A stretch of 64,000 bases of DNA from Gnetum montanum (lineage: Eukaryota; Streptophyta; Gnetopsida; Gnetales; Gnetaceae), in contig MNCI01000825.1 in the NCBI GenBank assembly GCA_015680685.1, positions 9,625 through 73,624 on the forward strand, given 5' to 3'. The notes under the pieces were generated by a model. It did no database searches. It was not told the origin of the DNA and saw only the letters and a list, made by a program, of their open reading frames with translations. Shown here one piece after another: positions 45,791 to 56,998 of this stretch (the first letter of the stretch is position 1; every line of letters starts with the position of its first letter). A program made the position numbers and the translations under genes.

Positions 45791-47000
45791 TCTAAATAAA
45801 GGGTGTTAATCTTGGGTGTTTCTTGTTCATTGTCTAAGTAGATGGTATTAATTACGTATGGTGCTTCCTTAGTATTTAATGGATCCTTATATACATCCAT
45901 GGATTGGTTTTGCGGTTGGACTGGGTTGGACTCATTGAAAGTTATTTCACCTCTATCTATCATTCTTTGGATGTCTTGTTTGGGGGCAAAACAAAAATCG
46001 GTACCATGCCCATTACATTGATGGTACTCGCAAAACCTATTGAGTCTAAAGCCTTTTGGGATAGGAGGCTCATTAGGTGTGGCCAAGCCTAGATTCTTGA
46101 CCAATTCACAGAATCGATCATGTCTTTGAATAGCTGTAGGAGACATCTGCTTGTGTTTCATTATTCCATCCTTCAAAATTTGTTCAAATAGTTGAGAAGG
46201 CTTCGTAGGCAGTGGTGTGTATTGAGAGGGATCTTTCCTCTCAAAGTTTCAGGCATGGCCTGTTGTAGCAGTTTGCGATGTAGAAGGTTCGGGTGCAATA
46301 GCAGGAGCTGGTCTAGCATAGTTAGTAGGGGAAATAGGCAGTTTGTCTTGTTGTCTTGTACTCATTTGTTTTGTTTCTGCTACTACTACTATAGTTGCCT
46401 TAGCCTTTTCTTTGCCTTTCTTATTATGTTGGTTTTTAAATGCTGAATAGGCTGGATCATGACTATTTTGTGCAGCTTCTTCAATATTCTTTATTTGTAT
46501 GAATGCTTGGCTAAGAGTGCGTGTGTTAAGATAGTATAGTTTGGACTTTACAAAATCATTAATGGCCCCTTTTAGAATAGTGAGGTGATAAGTCTCTGGG
46601 ATTGGCTCATGGAGCTCATTGAGGGTAGCACTCCACCGTTGAATAAATTTTTGAACAGGTTCAAGCGGTGCTTCCTTGACCTATATGAGGTTGTCAAGTG
46701 TTGCTTCAGGCTTCAAGTTATACTTGAACCTGGTAACAAACTGGTGTAATAAATCTTCCAGAGAAGCTATGGAGTTTCGGGGCAAAGCCTGATACTAGTC
46801 AAGTGCTCTCCCTGTGATGGACATGGGGAACACTCATAAAATGGCATGTGGCCATGCCTAAAGCAACACGCACTCTAGTCTAAACGTTATGAGATGGGCA
46901 TTGGGGTCTGTTTCCCCATTGTATTTGGTTAACGTGGGTAGGGAAAAACCTTTAGGTAATGTTAGAGGTGGAATCGAAGAGCTAATAGGGTCATCCTGAT
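45791..47000 (-). pseudogene. gag (capsid and zinc-knuckle part), element E
   Basis: The minus strand begins with GFSLPTLTKYNGETDPNAHL (about 46890-46950), the usual start of the Ty3/gypsy gag domain. It continues PHAILWVFPMSITGRALD, LEDLLHQFVTRFKYNL, PVQKFIQRWSATLNEL, HLTILKGAINDFVKSKLYYL and KNQHNKKGKEKAKA, then YTPLPTKPSQLFEQ and FCEYHQCNGHGTDFC-FAPKQDIQRMI (45960-46050), a zinc knuckle typical of Tat elements. Stops are TAG, e.g. at 46858 and 46795. It would form the particle. Its alignment with G's split gag proves G's continuity across element B. Confidence 0.88.
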
Positions 47001-48230
47001 AGAATTCTACTATCTTAAGCTCTTTGTCGGTAGCTATTTTGAGGCGCTTGACCTCATCAGTTAGCTCTTGCATCAGTTTTTTGGCTTCAGCCCAATTTTG
47101 GGCACTAGGCAAGATAGTAGATTGATTATGTTGTATCGTATACAAGTTAGATTGTTGCACAATGAGCTGGAAAGAGGAGAGTTGAGTGGTTGGAGGTTGC
47201 GCTTGTGGAATATTCATAGTAGATGCTACTAAGGGTAGCATACTGTGAGGAAAGGGTTGTTGTTCTTGTTGATGATGTACTTGATGGATGTTCGTGGATG
47301 GAACTGTAGGAGGTGGTATGTGGTAGTGAGGGGGTTGATGTGACTGCATACCAGTCGTAGCCCACTGCTCGGTCATGTTTTGTGGGAGAACACCCTAAAC
47401 TTGTTGAGTTGAGGTGGTGCAGGGTGCTCCTTGAGTTTGGATCCGTGATCTATAGTGTGTGGATGTAGAAGCAGGTATCACATATGGCATCCCGATTACT
47501 CGGGGTGGAAAGGTTGCTCCTACATTGGTTTGTGGGGGTTGTTGTTGGGGTTGTATTTGCAAGAGAGGGGATAATGTGGTAACAGGAGGAATAGTGGCAA
47601 TGGGTATATTGAGTTGGGTATCGGTAACTAGGGGAGTGGGAATAAGTGTGGATACTTCTTGTTGGGGCACATGTGCTTGGGTGATTTTAAATGACTGGAG
47701 GGACGTAGTTTCCCCCGTGAATGGGTGAAACAACGGGTTCGCATAAGTTTGTGGGCTAAGGGTATGGTATGAATCTTCGTGTTCGGACTGAGCTGCGAAG
47801 TCATCCTCCTCTTCCAATTGAGGATTTTCCATAGATTGGTCCAGGGACTAACTCCTTAATAAGAGGAGCTGTGAGATGAGCTTAGAGTAGTGCTCTGGAA
47901 GAGGGATGATGTCATACGGGAAAGGGATGAACTCACGTCCTCCCCTATGAAACAGTTCATATTGTCTCTTAGCCTCCATTTCAGTTTGATCCACTACTAG
48001 GCTGGCTTGGATTTTTACGCATATAAAATTATATTGTTCCTGTGTGATAACGTTAAATGATGGATTTCTCTCTTGCAGTCTGAGAGACCGACAAGGTCCT
48101 GCCATGGGTTGCACTGCAGGCAGTGGGATGGTCATGGGGCCAATCGTATCTATAATGGGCTTGGTTGAAACATTTGTATTGGCGGTATTCATGGTAAAAA
48201 GGTCCTGAATGTAAGAAGTGTGCACAGATG
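47001..48230 (-). pseudogene. gag N-terminal extension, element E
   Basis: One minus-strand frame with only two stops (both TAG, at 47848 and 47395). The N-terminal piece (48200-47851) has the motif EQYNFICVKIQASLVVDQTE shared with G (59160-59213). A Gln/Pro/Thr-rich low-complexity middle follows (47832-47400 and 47376-47150), then a helical segment AEAKKLMQELTDEVKRLKIA leading into gag. Ogre elements are known for an extra coding region upstream of gag; this could be its counterpart, but no domain is recognisable. Confidence 0.65.
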
Positions 48231-48234
48231 AAAA

Positions 48235-48680
48235 TTTGATTAAGTGCAAAAGTATGAAAAGCGTGCTCAGCGTACAGTGTACAGGCACTGTTATCAGTGT
48301 GAAGGGACTGATCACAGTGTGTGAACTAAGCTCACGGCATGCAGGTTGTGACAGTCAGCGTACAAATAGAGTGATGAGCGTGTTGCAAGTGGTTGCAGCG
48401 TGTAGACAGGGTCTACAGTGTGCAGGTAAGTTGGCATTATGCAGCCTGTTTACACAGTGTGTGGATTGGATCCTAGTGTACAGGTTTCAATGACCAGCAT
48501 ACAAAAACTGGTCACAGCGTGCAAATTGGGGTCATGGCATGCAGACTGCAACTGTTAGCGTAGGGCCAGAGTGGTTAGCGTGTTGCAAGTGGTGTTCTAT
48601 AGCGTGTAGGTAAGCTGGCAGCATGTAGATGGGTCTACAACGTGTAGGTACATTAGGCAGCGTGTAGACGCTGAAAACAC
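48235..48680. repeat. AGCGTG-rich leader repeats of element E
   Basis: About twenty spaced, imperfect copies of AGCGTGTAGGT / CAGCGTGCAAA between gag and PBS, spacing 20-35 bases. The same words recur in E's LTR and in the antisense gene's leader. Confidence 0.7.
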
Positions 48681-48817
48681 TGCAGAACATGACATAGATT
48701 TGAGAGGTACAAAATCAGATTTAATGTTAATGCTGGTGTAAATCTGAGAAAACCAGGTAGTAGATCAAAGGCACAGGGGGCGGGTGTATGAGATCAGATA
48801 AAATTTAGGCAATTTCA

Positions 48818-48836
48818 GGCCCTCCTTCTAGCGCCA
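48818..48836 (-). other. Primer-binding site of element E
   Basis: Minus strand TGGCGCTAGAAGGAGGGCC, five bases from the LTR. G has the same site with one change at 59948-59966. It differs from the Asp-type site of A-D; I did not identify the tRNA. Confidence 0.75.
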
Positions 48837-48841
48837 TTTTC

Positions 48842-50105
48842 TGTACTATCTGAAATCGTCGGTGCATAACTGGAATGAAATGTATGCCGAGAGATCTACA
48901 GACAGGAACAGAAGACCCTACCTTCGCTTGAGGGCGAGCTGGAACTGATGAAGGTAGAGTACCTTTGGTGGTCCACACGCAGATTAGACAAGGATTTCCC
49001 CAAACATATGCCAATATGCGATATGCCAGGTTATACATAAACGGTATGATAAATGCAAATCAGTGTGTAGGAATGCAAATCAGCGTGGAGGAATGTAAAT
49101 CAGCGTGCAGGAATGTAAACAAGAGATAAAGAAATATGAACGAAAAATGTAACAAATCTTCGCTGAAAATGCAGCAATATTATTGCATAATGAAAATTAC
49201 AATGCACCGATCTAGACACAATCGTGAATCTGACACAAGGCAGATGAAGAACCCTGGTGGATGCGGAGGTGTGATAGAGTGCTGGTTCAGACTGCAGGCA
49301 TAGCGTGGGGGCTATATGCTTAGCGTGCAAGGTCCAAGTCTAGCGTACAGGATGGGTGTTGCGGATGTTCTCAGTGTGGGTTGCCCAAATTTTTGCCAAG
49401 ATTCTCTAATTTTTTTCAACCCTGACCTCATCAAAAATCGAGGTTTTTGTACAAGTTTGGGCATTAAATTTGAATCTGAGATGGGATGATTGGCTGTGGG
49501 ATGCTGAAATTTCGGATCAAGTGAAAAATGGTTACGTTGCCTGGGTGCAAAGAATATTATAACTATGCAGCGTGCTGCATGCCAACATGTGTTGCTGCAT
49601 GCCAGCGTGTACACGCTGGGCATGTGAACTCAGTGTATAGACTTGACTAAAACAAAAGAATTCATTTTTACAAACTACTGTTACAATAGGAAGTATCCAA
49701 TTCGGCCCTCGGATTTGAGCTCGAATGTCATGAGAATGCTGCTTATGGATGTGCAGCTTAGTTGGACTTGATCTGATATGGTTCTGGAGGACTTCCACTG
49801 GAGTACGACATGCTACACACTGGATGATGCATGATGGGCGTACATGCTAGGCATACACGTTGGGTGTGCACGCTGGGCATACATGTTGGGCATGCAACCA
49901 AGTATTTTGAGCTCAAAATTTGCCAAGTTTGATGTCATATTTCGTCGCAGTCTTCTGTGGGTCCCAGGAAACCATTTCTTGCTCAGTTCGACTCCATTTG
50001 AAGCTGTCCATAAGGCCGTCAAGCTTTAGTCATGGTGGGGAGCATCATGATTTTAGCTCGATTCTTGTTGGAGAAGTGCTAAGCTCAAAATTTTGTGGTG
50101 TTTCA
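48842..50105 (-). mobile_element. 5' LTR of element E
   Basis: TGTACTATC to GGTGTTTCA, 1264 bases; collinear with 31588-32873, including the 20-base repeat (49046-49125). Confidence 0.93.
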
Positions 50106-50110
50106 AATAG
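50106..50110. repeat. Right target-site duplication of element E
   Basis: AATAG against GATAG at 31583-31587. Right after it, ATGGGATTATTGA (50113-50125) is the conserved near-polypurine block, proving that element A continues here. Confidence 0.75.
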
Positions 50111-50229
50111 GTATGGGATTATTGATGGAAAAATAAATGGGACAATGCCATAGTGTGGGAAGAAAACACAAGACACAAAATAAACTACAACTACAAAAAT
50201 TTGGAACTCATGTAGTTCCTAGTGGCGGT

Positions 50230-52910
50230 GGCTCCTCCTCGGCGGTTTCCCTTTGTCATGTGCTCTAGGATTTGGGGCTTGATGGCATTAAAGTATGGCC
50301 TAGAGCTTCTCCTCTTGGGTTCGAGGGTCTTGTGCCATCCATGCTAGTGTTCCAATGTTTGACGGATTCGACACTTTCCATGAACAAGGTAGTTGCGGGA
50401 ACATCTGGTTGGCTTTGACGTACCACGTCGCGAACACCCATCGTTCCTCTTCATAGGCTCTGGCTTCATGAAGATCTATTAGCCATCGAGCCAAATCAGT
50501 TGCGACATCTTTCTGTCCCTAGTAGCTGGCTTTTACCACCTCAAGTTTAGAATTTGAGACATATAATTTTTCCTACAACTTCTTGTGTTCTGCAAATTCC
50601 ACTTCGTATTTAATGTGGGTGGTTGCTACCTGCTGCTAATATGGAAAGGTTGGCATATCTAAGGTTTGCCAACTCCATGTATTCTATTAAGTCTTGAATC
50701 TGTAGGTCCTAGTTCTTAACTTCTGCTTGGTGGGCGAAGGCGTAGGTGTCCAGTATGGCCCTCCAATTAGTATCTGGAGCACTGATAGTGTTGATTTGAG
50801 CCTTGGCCATATGGATCTCCTTCTCTAGGATTTGTTTATACATTCTCACCTAATCATGGAAGTGCTCATTCAGCTTCTCATGTTGTTTAGCCTCATTCTT
50901 CCATGCGCTTATTTCAATTGCTCACTTTTGGCAAATAGCGCATACCTCCTCCATTGAGAGGGTTCAATTTTCTCTAGCTAAACGGCTTACATCTCGGTTG
51001 ACCCGAATGAATTGTTCTCGTAACTGATGAAAGTGTTCATCAGCAACATTCTTTTTTTTCTCTACAGTGGCCAACCAAAGATTGTCTGCAACCAACTGCT
51101 TCTTTTCTTCTTCTAAGGCCTTGAGTGCCTTAAGATACGCATGGGTTTGCGCCTGTGATGCGAAGGCATCCCAAACAGCTGTCTCTTTTTCTTCTGCCAC
51201 CTTTTTATTCTCTGCTATTAATTTTTTTAGCTGCTCGATTCTAAATTTTTCTAGCTGGTCTGCGGGAACAAATTGTAGAGGATCTTGTTGTGATGCTTCT
51301 AAGGCCACGAGCTGCTCTTGTAGTTTCTACACTTCAACTTCAGCATGCTCAATCCTCACTTCAGATATGACCAACTTCCCCTTTGTGGAAATGAGGTTTG
51401 ACTGAATTGTTGTTACATCCTAAGGGACGTCAAACAAGGACGTCATTACTTGCCGTGTTTGAAGCAATCTATCAAGCACGTCCTCATGTTCTGCAAGAGT
51501 CATTGAGGTTCCAGCTAGAGTTTGAGCATCCCGTGCTTCTGTGAGATCTGTCGATGGTACAACAGGTACATTGAAGGATTCTTTAATGTGATCTGCAACC
51601 ACATCTGCAGCTCCCATGACATTCTGGTCTTGCATGACCACCATAGTGGCCCCTTCAATAGTCTCTAACTACACCTAAAAAGATACCATGTTTCTTGAGA
51701 TTTGTTGTGACCATCTACTGTCCCCTCCTGTTTGAATAGAGACTTCACCCCTTGTGTGATCTAATGAAATAGTAGGCTTCCTAGCATCATCGATGACACA
51801 GAAGAGATTTGCATCATCATGACTTTCCCAACTGACCATCTCAACAATGGCCCTAAGATGGCTCATCGATAGTCTGTAGTCTTGCGGTGGCAACGACTGA
51901 TCCTGGCCTGTGTTGGGCCCTGGTTCTTGTTGTTGGTTGGGACCTGTGGTTGGAGGTTGACTGGTTCCAACCACATGTTCTTCTTCTTGTTCTGGTCTCA
52001 ACTCTTTCTTGGAGTTGGCACCTTTAGCAATTCAGCATATGAAGTAATTTGAGCTTTTCAGAGGATGTCATTAGTGTATCCTCGAATACCAGCATGTCAG
52101 CAAAGCTTTCTGATAAGACAGGGAAAAGGCAACGCCATTTTTCTTATCTTCTATTCTTTGAACTGCCTCAGGATCTCTGTCAAATATAGATGGGGTAGGT
52201 TAGCATTAACCTTTTCCATCAGCACTGCACATCCTCTAGCCGCATATGTTGATATTCTTTTGAGGCCCTTTGTGGGGAAGAGGTGATATGTTCTGATGTT
52301 GAAATAAACTCTCTCTTCCTTTGTCAATTCACCAGATGCTTTGTCTCTGCCATAAGCCTTCTCTAACCAATCCTTTTGCACATCCGGGTCTGAACGGGTA
52401 GATAACCGAGCAACTTAGGGCCCTGTGTTCGGAAGGTTTAACACTTCCGAAATTGCCTATGCATAGAAGTCAACTATCACACCACAAATGTTAACAGTGG
52501 TGCCTTGCTCCCTATTGTGCCAAAATTGGTATGTTTCTCCTAAGTACCAAGCACCATTTTCGGAGAGGATAGGCCATAAGGGAGATCCTTTGAGGTGATC
52601 CCTAACAACCTCAGGAGTGAACTCTATGAAAGATTCAAATTTTAACTCCACAATCACCACAGTGAATGTGGACTTCTCATGGATAGCTTGAACACAATCC
52701 TAGGGCCACGTGAGTTGTTATCCCAGTATAGGCACAGCAGTAGCTCCTCCTTTTCCTTGCTCGGATTGTCTGGTAGGAGATTCATCTTGATGGATGCTAA
52801 ATGATTGCTCCTCCTATTCTGCATGTTGTTCGGCAGGTCTTTGTCTTCCACCTCTCCAAGCTTGTTTGCTTCCACCTTAGGTAGGACCCTCCTATTGTGC
52901 ACATTTCGGG
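50230..52910 (-). pseudogene. Accessory reading frame of element A: plant-transposon-protein-like with coiled coil
   Basis: Minus strand, same sense as A's gag. From the N-terminus: acidic/basic leader (52654-52902); a folded region with FIEFTPEVVRDHLKGSPLWP, AWYLGETYQFWHNREQG, VNICGVIVDFYA, ISEVLNLP, then KGLKRISTYAARGCAVLME and LPFPCLIRKLC at about 52110-52140. This is the plan of the 'putative plant transposon protein' domain found in Athila-related proteins. Then come a Gln/Pro linker (51675-52001), a strong coiled coil (50964-51308) and an ARAYEEERWVFATW segment (about 50440-50470). Stops include TAG at 52457, a TAA, TGA codons and a frameshift near 52010. No intron is evident. Role unknown. 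Confidence 0.65.
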
Positions 52911-53033
52911 GCCATTTGCAATCACACAGGCCAAGTGTTAGTAAGGTTATTTTTAGAGTTAAGTTATACCTTACTGCTTGCCTTAATTAAAGATCTTCTG
53001 TTATCACGTGTGATCGTGTCTGAAAGTTTATAA

Positions 53034-53483
53034 TAATGAGTCCTGTGACTTAGGTGGTTTCCATTTTAGTTTCTCGGTATACCTAAGGGTTAAATGATTT
53101 TTAGGCACAATTATTCTAAGTGTTATAGTTAATTACCCTAACTGATGTCCTTTGGGCAATGATAAATTTCAAAAAAAGTTAGGCACTTTTTGGCAAGTGT
53201 TGCTCCCCCACGACTAAGCTGAACACTTCGGGTTCAAGTAGGTTCAAACGGAATACAAATTGGAGTACCAGCAAGCGAGATATGAGTGGAAAAGCAAGGG
53301 TCACGCAATCACAAGTTGTAGAGAAAAATTTCAAAAACTCCCCCCATGTGAATGACAAAATGATGCTAAGTGTTGCGGTGGGGGTACCTATTTATAGGTA
53401 AATGGGACGCAATATCGCATACGTGATGTATCGTACATAATATCACATGGGACATACATGATATCTCGTCCCTAGTGATGTCA
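53034..53483 (-). promoter_or_regulatory. LTR-like promoter upstream of A's accessory frame
   Basis: In minus sense it starts TGACATCA at 53483 and carries GATATCATG, GTGATATTATG, GCGATATTGCG within 90 bases. Then comes TATAAATA in a palindromic ACCTATAAATAGGT (about 53388-53401), the same design as LTRs A and C. A possible end is ACTCATTA at 53034, but no primer site follows. It could be an LTR fragment or a full 5' LTR of a small nested element. A purine-rich GTCGTGGGGGAGCA is at about 53203-53216. Confidence 0.5.
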
Positions 53484-54870
53484 AACACCAAGAAAATACT
53501 GAATTTTTTAATGATTTTCTTGAAATTAATGTGGAATATTGAGAACATTGGAAATTATTAAGATGTTCTAGGGTAATTTCATTGATTCGAGAGGCACCAT
53601 TAATGATAATGATGTGAACTTTAGCAATAAAAACTTGGCGGTTAAGAAAAAGGGAATGTAATGGTACATTGGAACGTTAAAATTTAGAGGGATAATAGTA
53701 GGGAAAGAAAATCAATTGAAAAATTAAGTTGAGGGTAAGAAATTGTGTGTGTAGGCTATGTCCTAAGTGAAGATTACAAAATATTACATAAGTGGGTCCT
53801 CCCCAAAGCAGGTTCCAACCTATAATGCCCTTGTGTAACCACACTTAAAGTGTCCATGGGCACTAGAAGGGTTAAATGTAATCCGTACTAACTCCACAAA
53901 ACACACACATGTAATTATCACTAGAATGAGATGAAAATTCTATGCTACACGGGACACGAGCTATAATTACACGAACAGTGAGATGAGATGAACTATAGAA
54001 AGGGATCGTAGAGATTGGGACATGAGGTAATTGACCCAGGTCACAATGAATCCTGCATGTAAAGCATGATTAAAGTGTCATTAACCCGTCATTCCAAGAT
54101 CAGGACCAAGTCCATTCCTCTAATCAGTGACATCGCATTGTTTCATCCCATGATGAACAACTATGAGAGTACCACAACAACAAGGCGTACGATCACTTGG
54201 CGTTTTATTCAAGGGAGAAGTGACTTTTATTTCATGGCACCTTGTTTTTCTTTTTATTTATTTTCTTTTTTTCGAATACTAAATCCAGAGAAGCTACCAA
54301 GCTTCAAGCATGGGTGCATGTCTTTCCAGTGGGATCCCCTAGAATAGCGTTTGATTTTTGAGTGCTCTTTTGATTACTCTTACTCCCATTTTCGTTAGAT
54401 CTACAAGGATCTTAGTACAACCACATTGCATGATAACACCCACAGTGGTCACAAAGAGAATCCGCAAGTCCCCTTGATGTCACACCCTAATCATTCCCTC
54501 TTGGTCCATCCTTCTTCATTCTAGGTACAATGGACATAAAATTAATTTTAAGTTTTTAACAATTTCAAGAATATCACCGTACCCTCGAATAGAACCTCTT
54601 TATTTGTAGAATGGATGAGTGGGTGTAATGGGCTCACTGTCCAAATAATTTCTCACTCATGACTTAATAACATAGAACACACCTCAACCAATTATCCACA
54701 TGAGTGTTTTATTTGTAGATGAGATTACTTACAAAAACGTAAAAAGAAAAAAAAAACAAAACACACAAAAAAAAGATAAAAAGATAAAACAAAAAGTTGA
54801 AAAATGAAAAACTGAAAAACAAAAAGTTGTTAAATTAAAGAAAATTGAAAAAATATTTATTAATCCTACT
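53484..54870 (-). other. 3' non-coding region of element A
   Basis: No gene. Blocks shared with B, C and D in the same order: GTGGGTCCTCCCCAAAG (53786), CAGTGACATCGCATTG (54125), CCCCTTGATGTCACACC (54470). Extremely A-rich at 54730-54860, next to the end of gag. Confidence 0.65.
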
Positions 54871-54876
54871 TATTAT

Positions 54877-56720
54877 TTAGAATGGGGGATGTCCCCCATA
54901 AATAATCAGTTGAGGATGGCAAGGATTAATAAATGAAAGATGAGGATCCTTGCATGTTGGAAGTATTGGGACTTGGCCATACCTACCCCATTGGGGTTCA
55001 CACACTTGATTATAGTAAGCATAGTGTGGCACTTTATATGATGTAGTTCCCGAATAACGAGTTGACCCACTATGATATTTGGGACCGTTAGATGGTATGC
55101 AAGGATTTAGATGTCGCTCTCCATTCCTGTGTTCATTGGACCATCTTGTTGTTGGAACGTGAGTTGGTGGCCCTGATGAAGTTACAAGAGGTGTTGGGTT
55201 CGAAGGTAAGTGTGCACCATAGTGTGGGACTTGTGTTCGGTTGGAAGATGTAGTGGCCTTGGAATTGTGTTGTCCCTTCTTACGGTCGTGTTTAAAGAAA
55301 GGACACTTTTGATGTTGAGGAGGCTTTTCACTGCTGTTGGAAGTAGTAGCACAAGTACTATTCATGGGTTGTTGTTGTGATGTAGACACCTTAGGAATAG
55401 TTGGTGGCACTATGGAAGCAGGGGAAGGATGAGAATGTTGAAAGTTAGGAGGATTATAAGGTGCACAAGGTGATGGTTGTGTTGGAGGCATGGGTTGATA
55501 GTATTGTGGAGAATAGTACTATGGTGAGATAAAGTGTGTTGGCCCAGTTGGAGAAACAAGATGTTGAACAAGATAAGCGTTTGGATTTGGATGATATAAA
55601 GGGTGTCTCTAGTCTACGGGTGGTCTCCCCCACGACTGGGATTGTTGCCACTATGATCAAACACAGTATATTTGTATGAACTCTGGATGTAATGTATTTC
55701 CCCAATGCTCATGTAAATGTAACAATATTGGGCATTGGCCCTTGGGGTGATCGTACAAGCATATGTTGCATTCATACGTATGATTGGCAGTTGAGCTCTT
55801 ATTTTCTTCATTCTTTTTTTCCAAATGTCTAATATTTTGTCCTGCTTCTTGGGTTGTTAAAACTTTATCTCCAATAGTGTTGATAAATTCTCCACACTTT
55901 TGATACGCCCATTCCAACATCTTATTGATCTTTGCCTCAGCTTCTTCTAATGATTGTTGTATTGGAAAAGATGATGTTTCCACCTTGAGATTGGTTGATT
56001 TCTCCTTTGTGTGATCATGGACCTTTGTTAAGTTGAGATTTTGGTCCCGTTCATGTTTTTCAACACTCTCCCATCGAGCCAATTCTCCTTCTTCTTTTGC
56101 TACCCACTTAATAAGCTCTTGGATTGGATGGGTTTGTAGTTCATATAGTTGACCTTGGGCATATCTTCCTAAGGTCTCTCTTGTTTCATTATGTAGCCCA
56201 TCAATAATATGATACATTAGCCTTTCCTCAGAAAACCCATGGCCTGGACAGTTGTTTAACAGTGCATAATATCTTTCTAAGGCCATGTCCAAGGGTTCAT
56301 GTTGTGCTTGTTTCCATCCTTGGATTTGTTTCCTTAAGGCTGGCACTCTTGCGTAGGTTTGATATTTTTCACTAAAGACTTCTACCATTGTTGACCAACA
56401 TCGTATCGAATTTGGTTTTAACAATCTATACCATACTTTTGCTTGGTCAACGAGTGTCATGGGAAAGAGCTTAAGTTTTTTTCCAACCATTATCAATGTT
56501 ATTCCATGTGTAGGCATTGTAGAAGGCTTGTAAATGTTGATACGGATATAAGTCATAGCCTCCTAAAAATTTAGGAAAGTTGTTTAAATTGAGCCTAGGT
56601 AGATGGCTCTCTTTACAATGCCTACGTGAGATTCAAATAGACTCTTATATTTGTGTTAAGCTTGTAGTGGCTAGTAGGGGTTCATCATCATCGAGTAAGT
56701 TATGCTTTCATGTATTGGGA
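54877..56720 (-). pseudogene. gag, element A
   Basis: The minus strand has LNLNNFPKFLGGYDLYPYQH and LQAFYNAYTWNNI (56480-56600), then a frameshift at the A-tract near 56478. A 299-residue uninterrupted frame (55657-56556) follows with KLFPMTLVDQAKVWY, RCWSTMVEVFSEKYQ, HEPLDMALERYYALLNNCPG, HIIDGLHNETRETLG, VAKEEGELARWESVEKH, a helical stretch, and a zinc knuckle CNICLYDHPKGQC with LHEHWGNTLHPEF. A Pro/His/Asn-rich tail of about 200 residues (54877-55491) with a second possible Cys/His group (CPFFKHDRKKGQH) ends the frame. It is the best-preserved gag of the Athila group here. No pol follows. Confidence 0.88.
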
Positions 56721-56979
56721 TGATTTTTTTTCATTCATGTTTATAAGAAACCCCTACCTCAGGTTGTATACTCCAATCTTCATCGTCGTAGAGTTTGTTG
56801 GTTCTCCAATGAACTTCCTCACTAAGTGTGGCATTATTATCATCTTGTAAGAGAGGCATGGTTGTGAAACTTGTGTGTGAATTTATGTAACTTTTAATAA
56901 TTATTTTTTATAAAAGATATATCGTTATGTTCAATACAATGACCTTGTATGATATAACTAATCTAGATAACTAGCACTA

Positions 56980-56997
56980 TCCCCGGCAACGACGCCT
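56980..56997 (-). other. Primer-binding site of element A
   Basis: Minus strand AGGCGTCGTTGCCGGGGA, two changes from the tRNA-Asp-complementary Athila site; the best preserved in the window. Confidence 0.9.
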
Positions 56998-56998
56998 A

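Larger units (their letters stand above)
31588..50105 (-). mobile_element. Element E: Tat/Ogre-type LTR retrotransposon with antisense gene
   Basis: Minus-strand element of 18,518 bases: 5' LTR 48842-50105, PBS 48818-48836, repeat-bearing leader, gag 45790-48200, linker, protease 44300-44900, spacer with an opposite-strand gene (39026-43115), RT 36600-37690, RNase H 36130-36560, archaeal-type RNase H 35600-36030, integrase 34290-35440, minisatellite, 3' non-coding, polypurine tract 32876-32887, 3' LTR 31588-32873. The dual RNase H and a large spacer between protease and RT are features of the Tat/Ogre clade. It is inserted in A with TSD GATAG/AATAG; LTRs differ at 11 of 130 sampled bases. Confidence 0.9.

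Noticed and set aside
53203-53216. Polypurine tract marking a 3' LTR left of 53203
   Set aside because: The base sequence beyond it does not start with TG, has no LTR features and has no partner; left only as a note under the LTR-like promoter.
56980-56997. tRNA-like sequence, possible tRNA-Asp gene
   Set aside because: Only the 18 bases complementary to the tRNA 3' end are present, next to an LTR; it is the primer-binding site.
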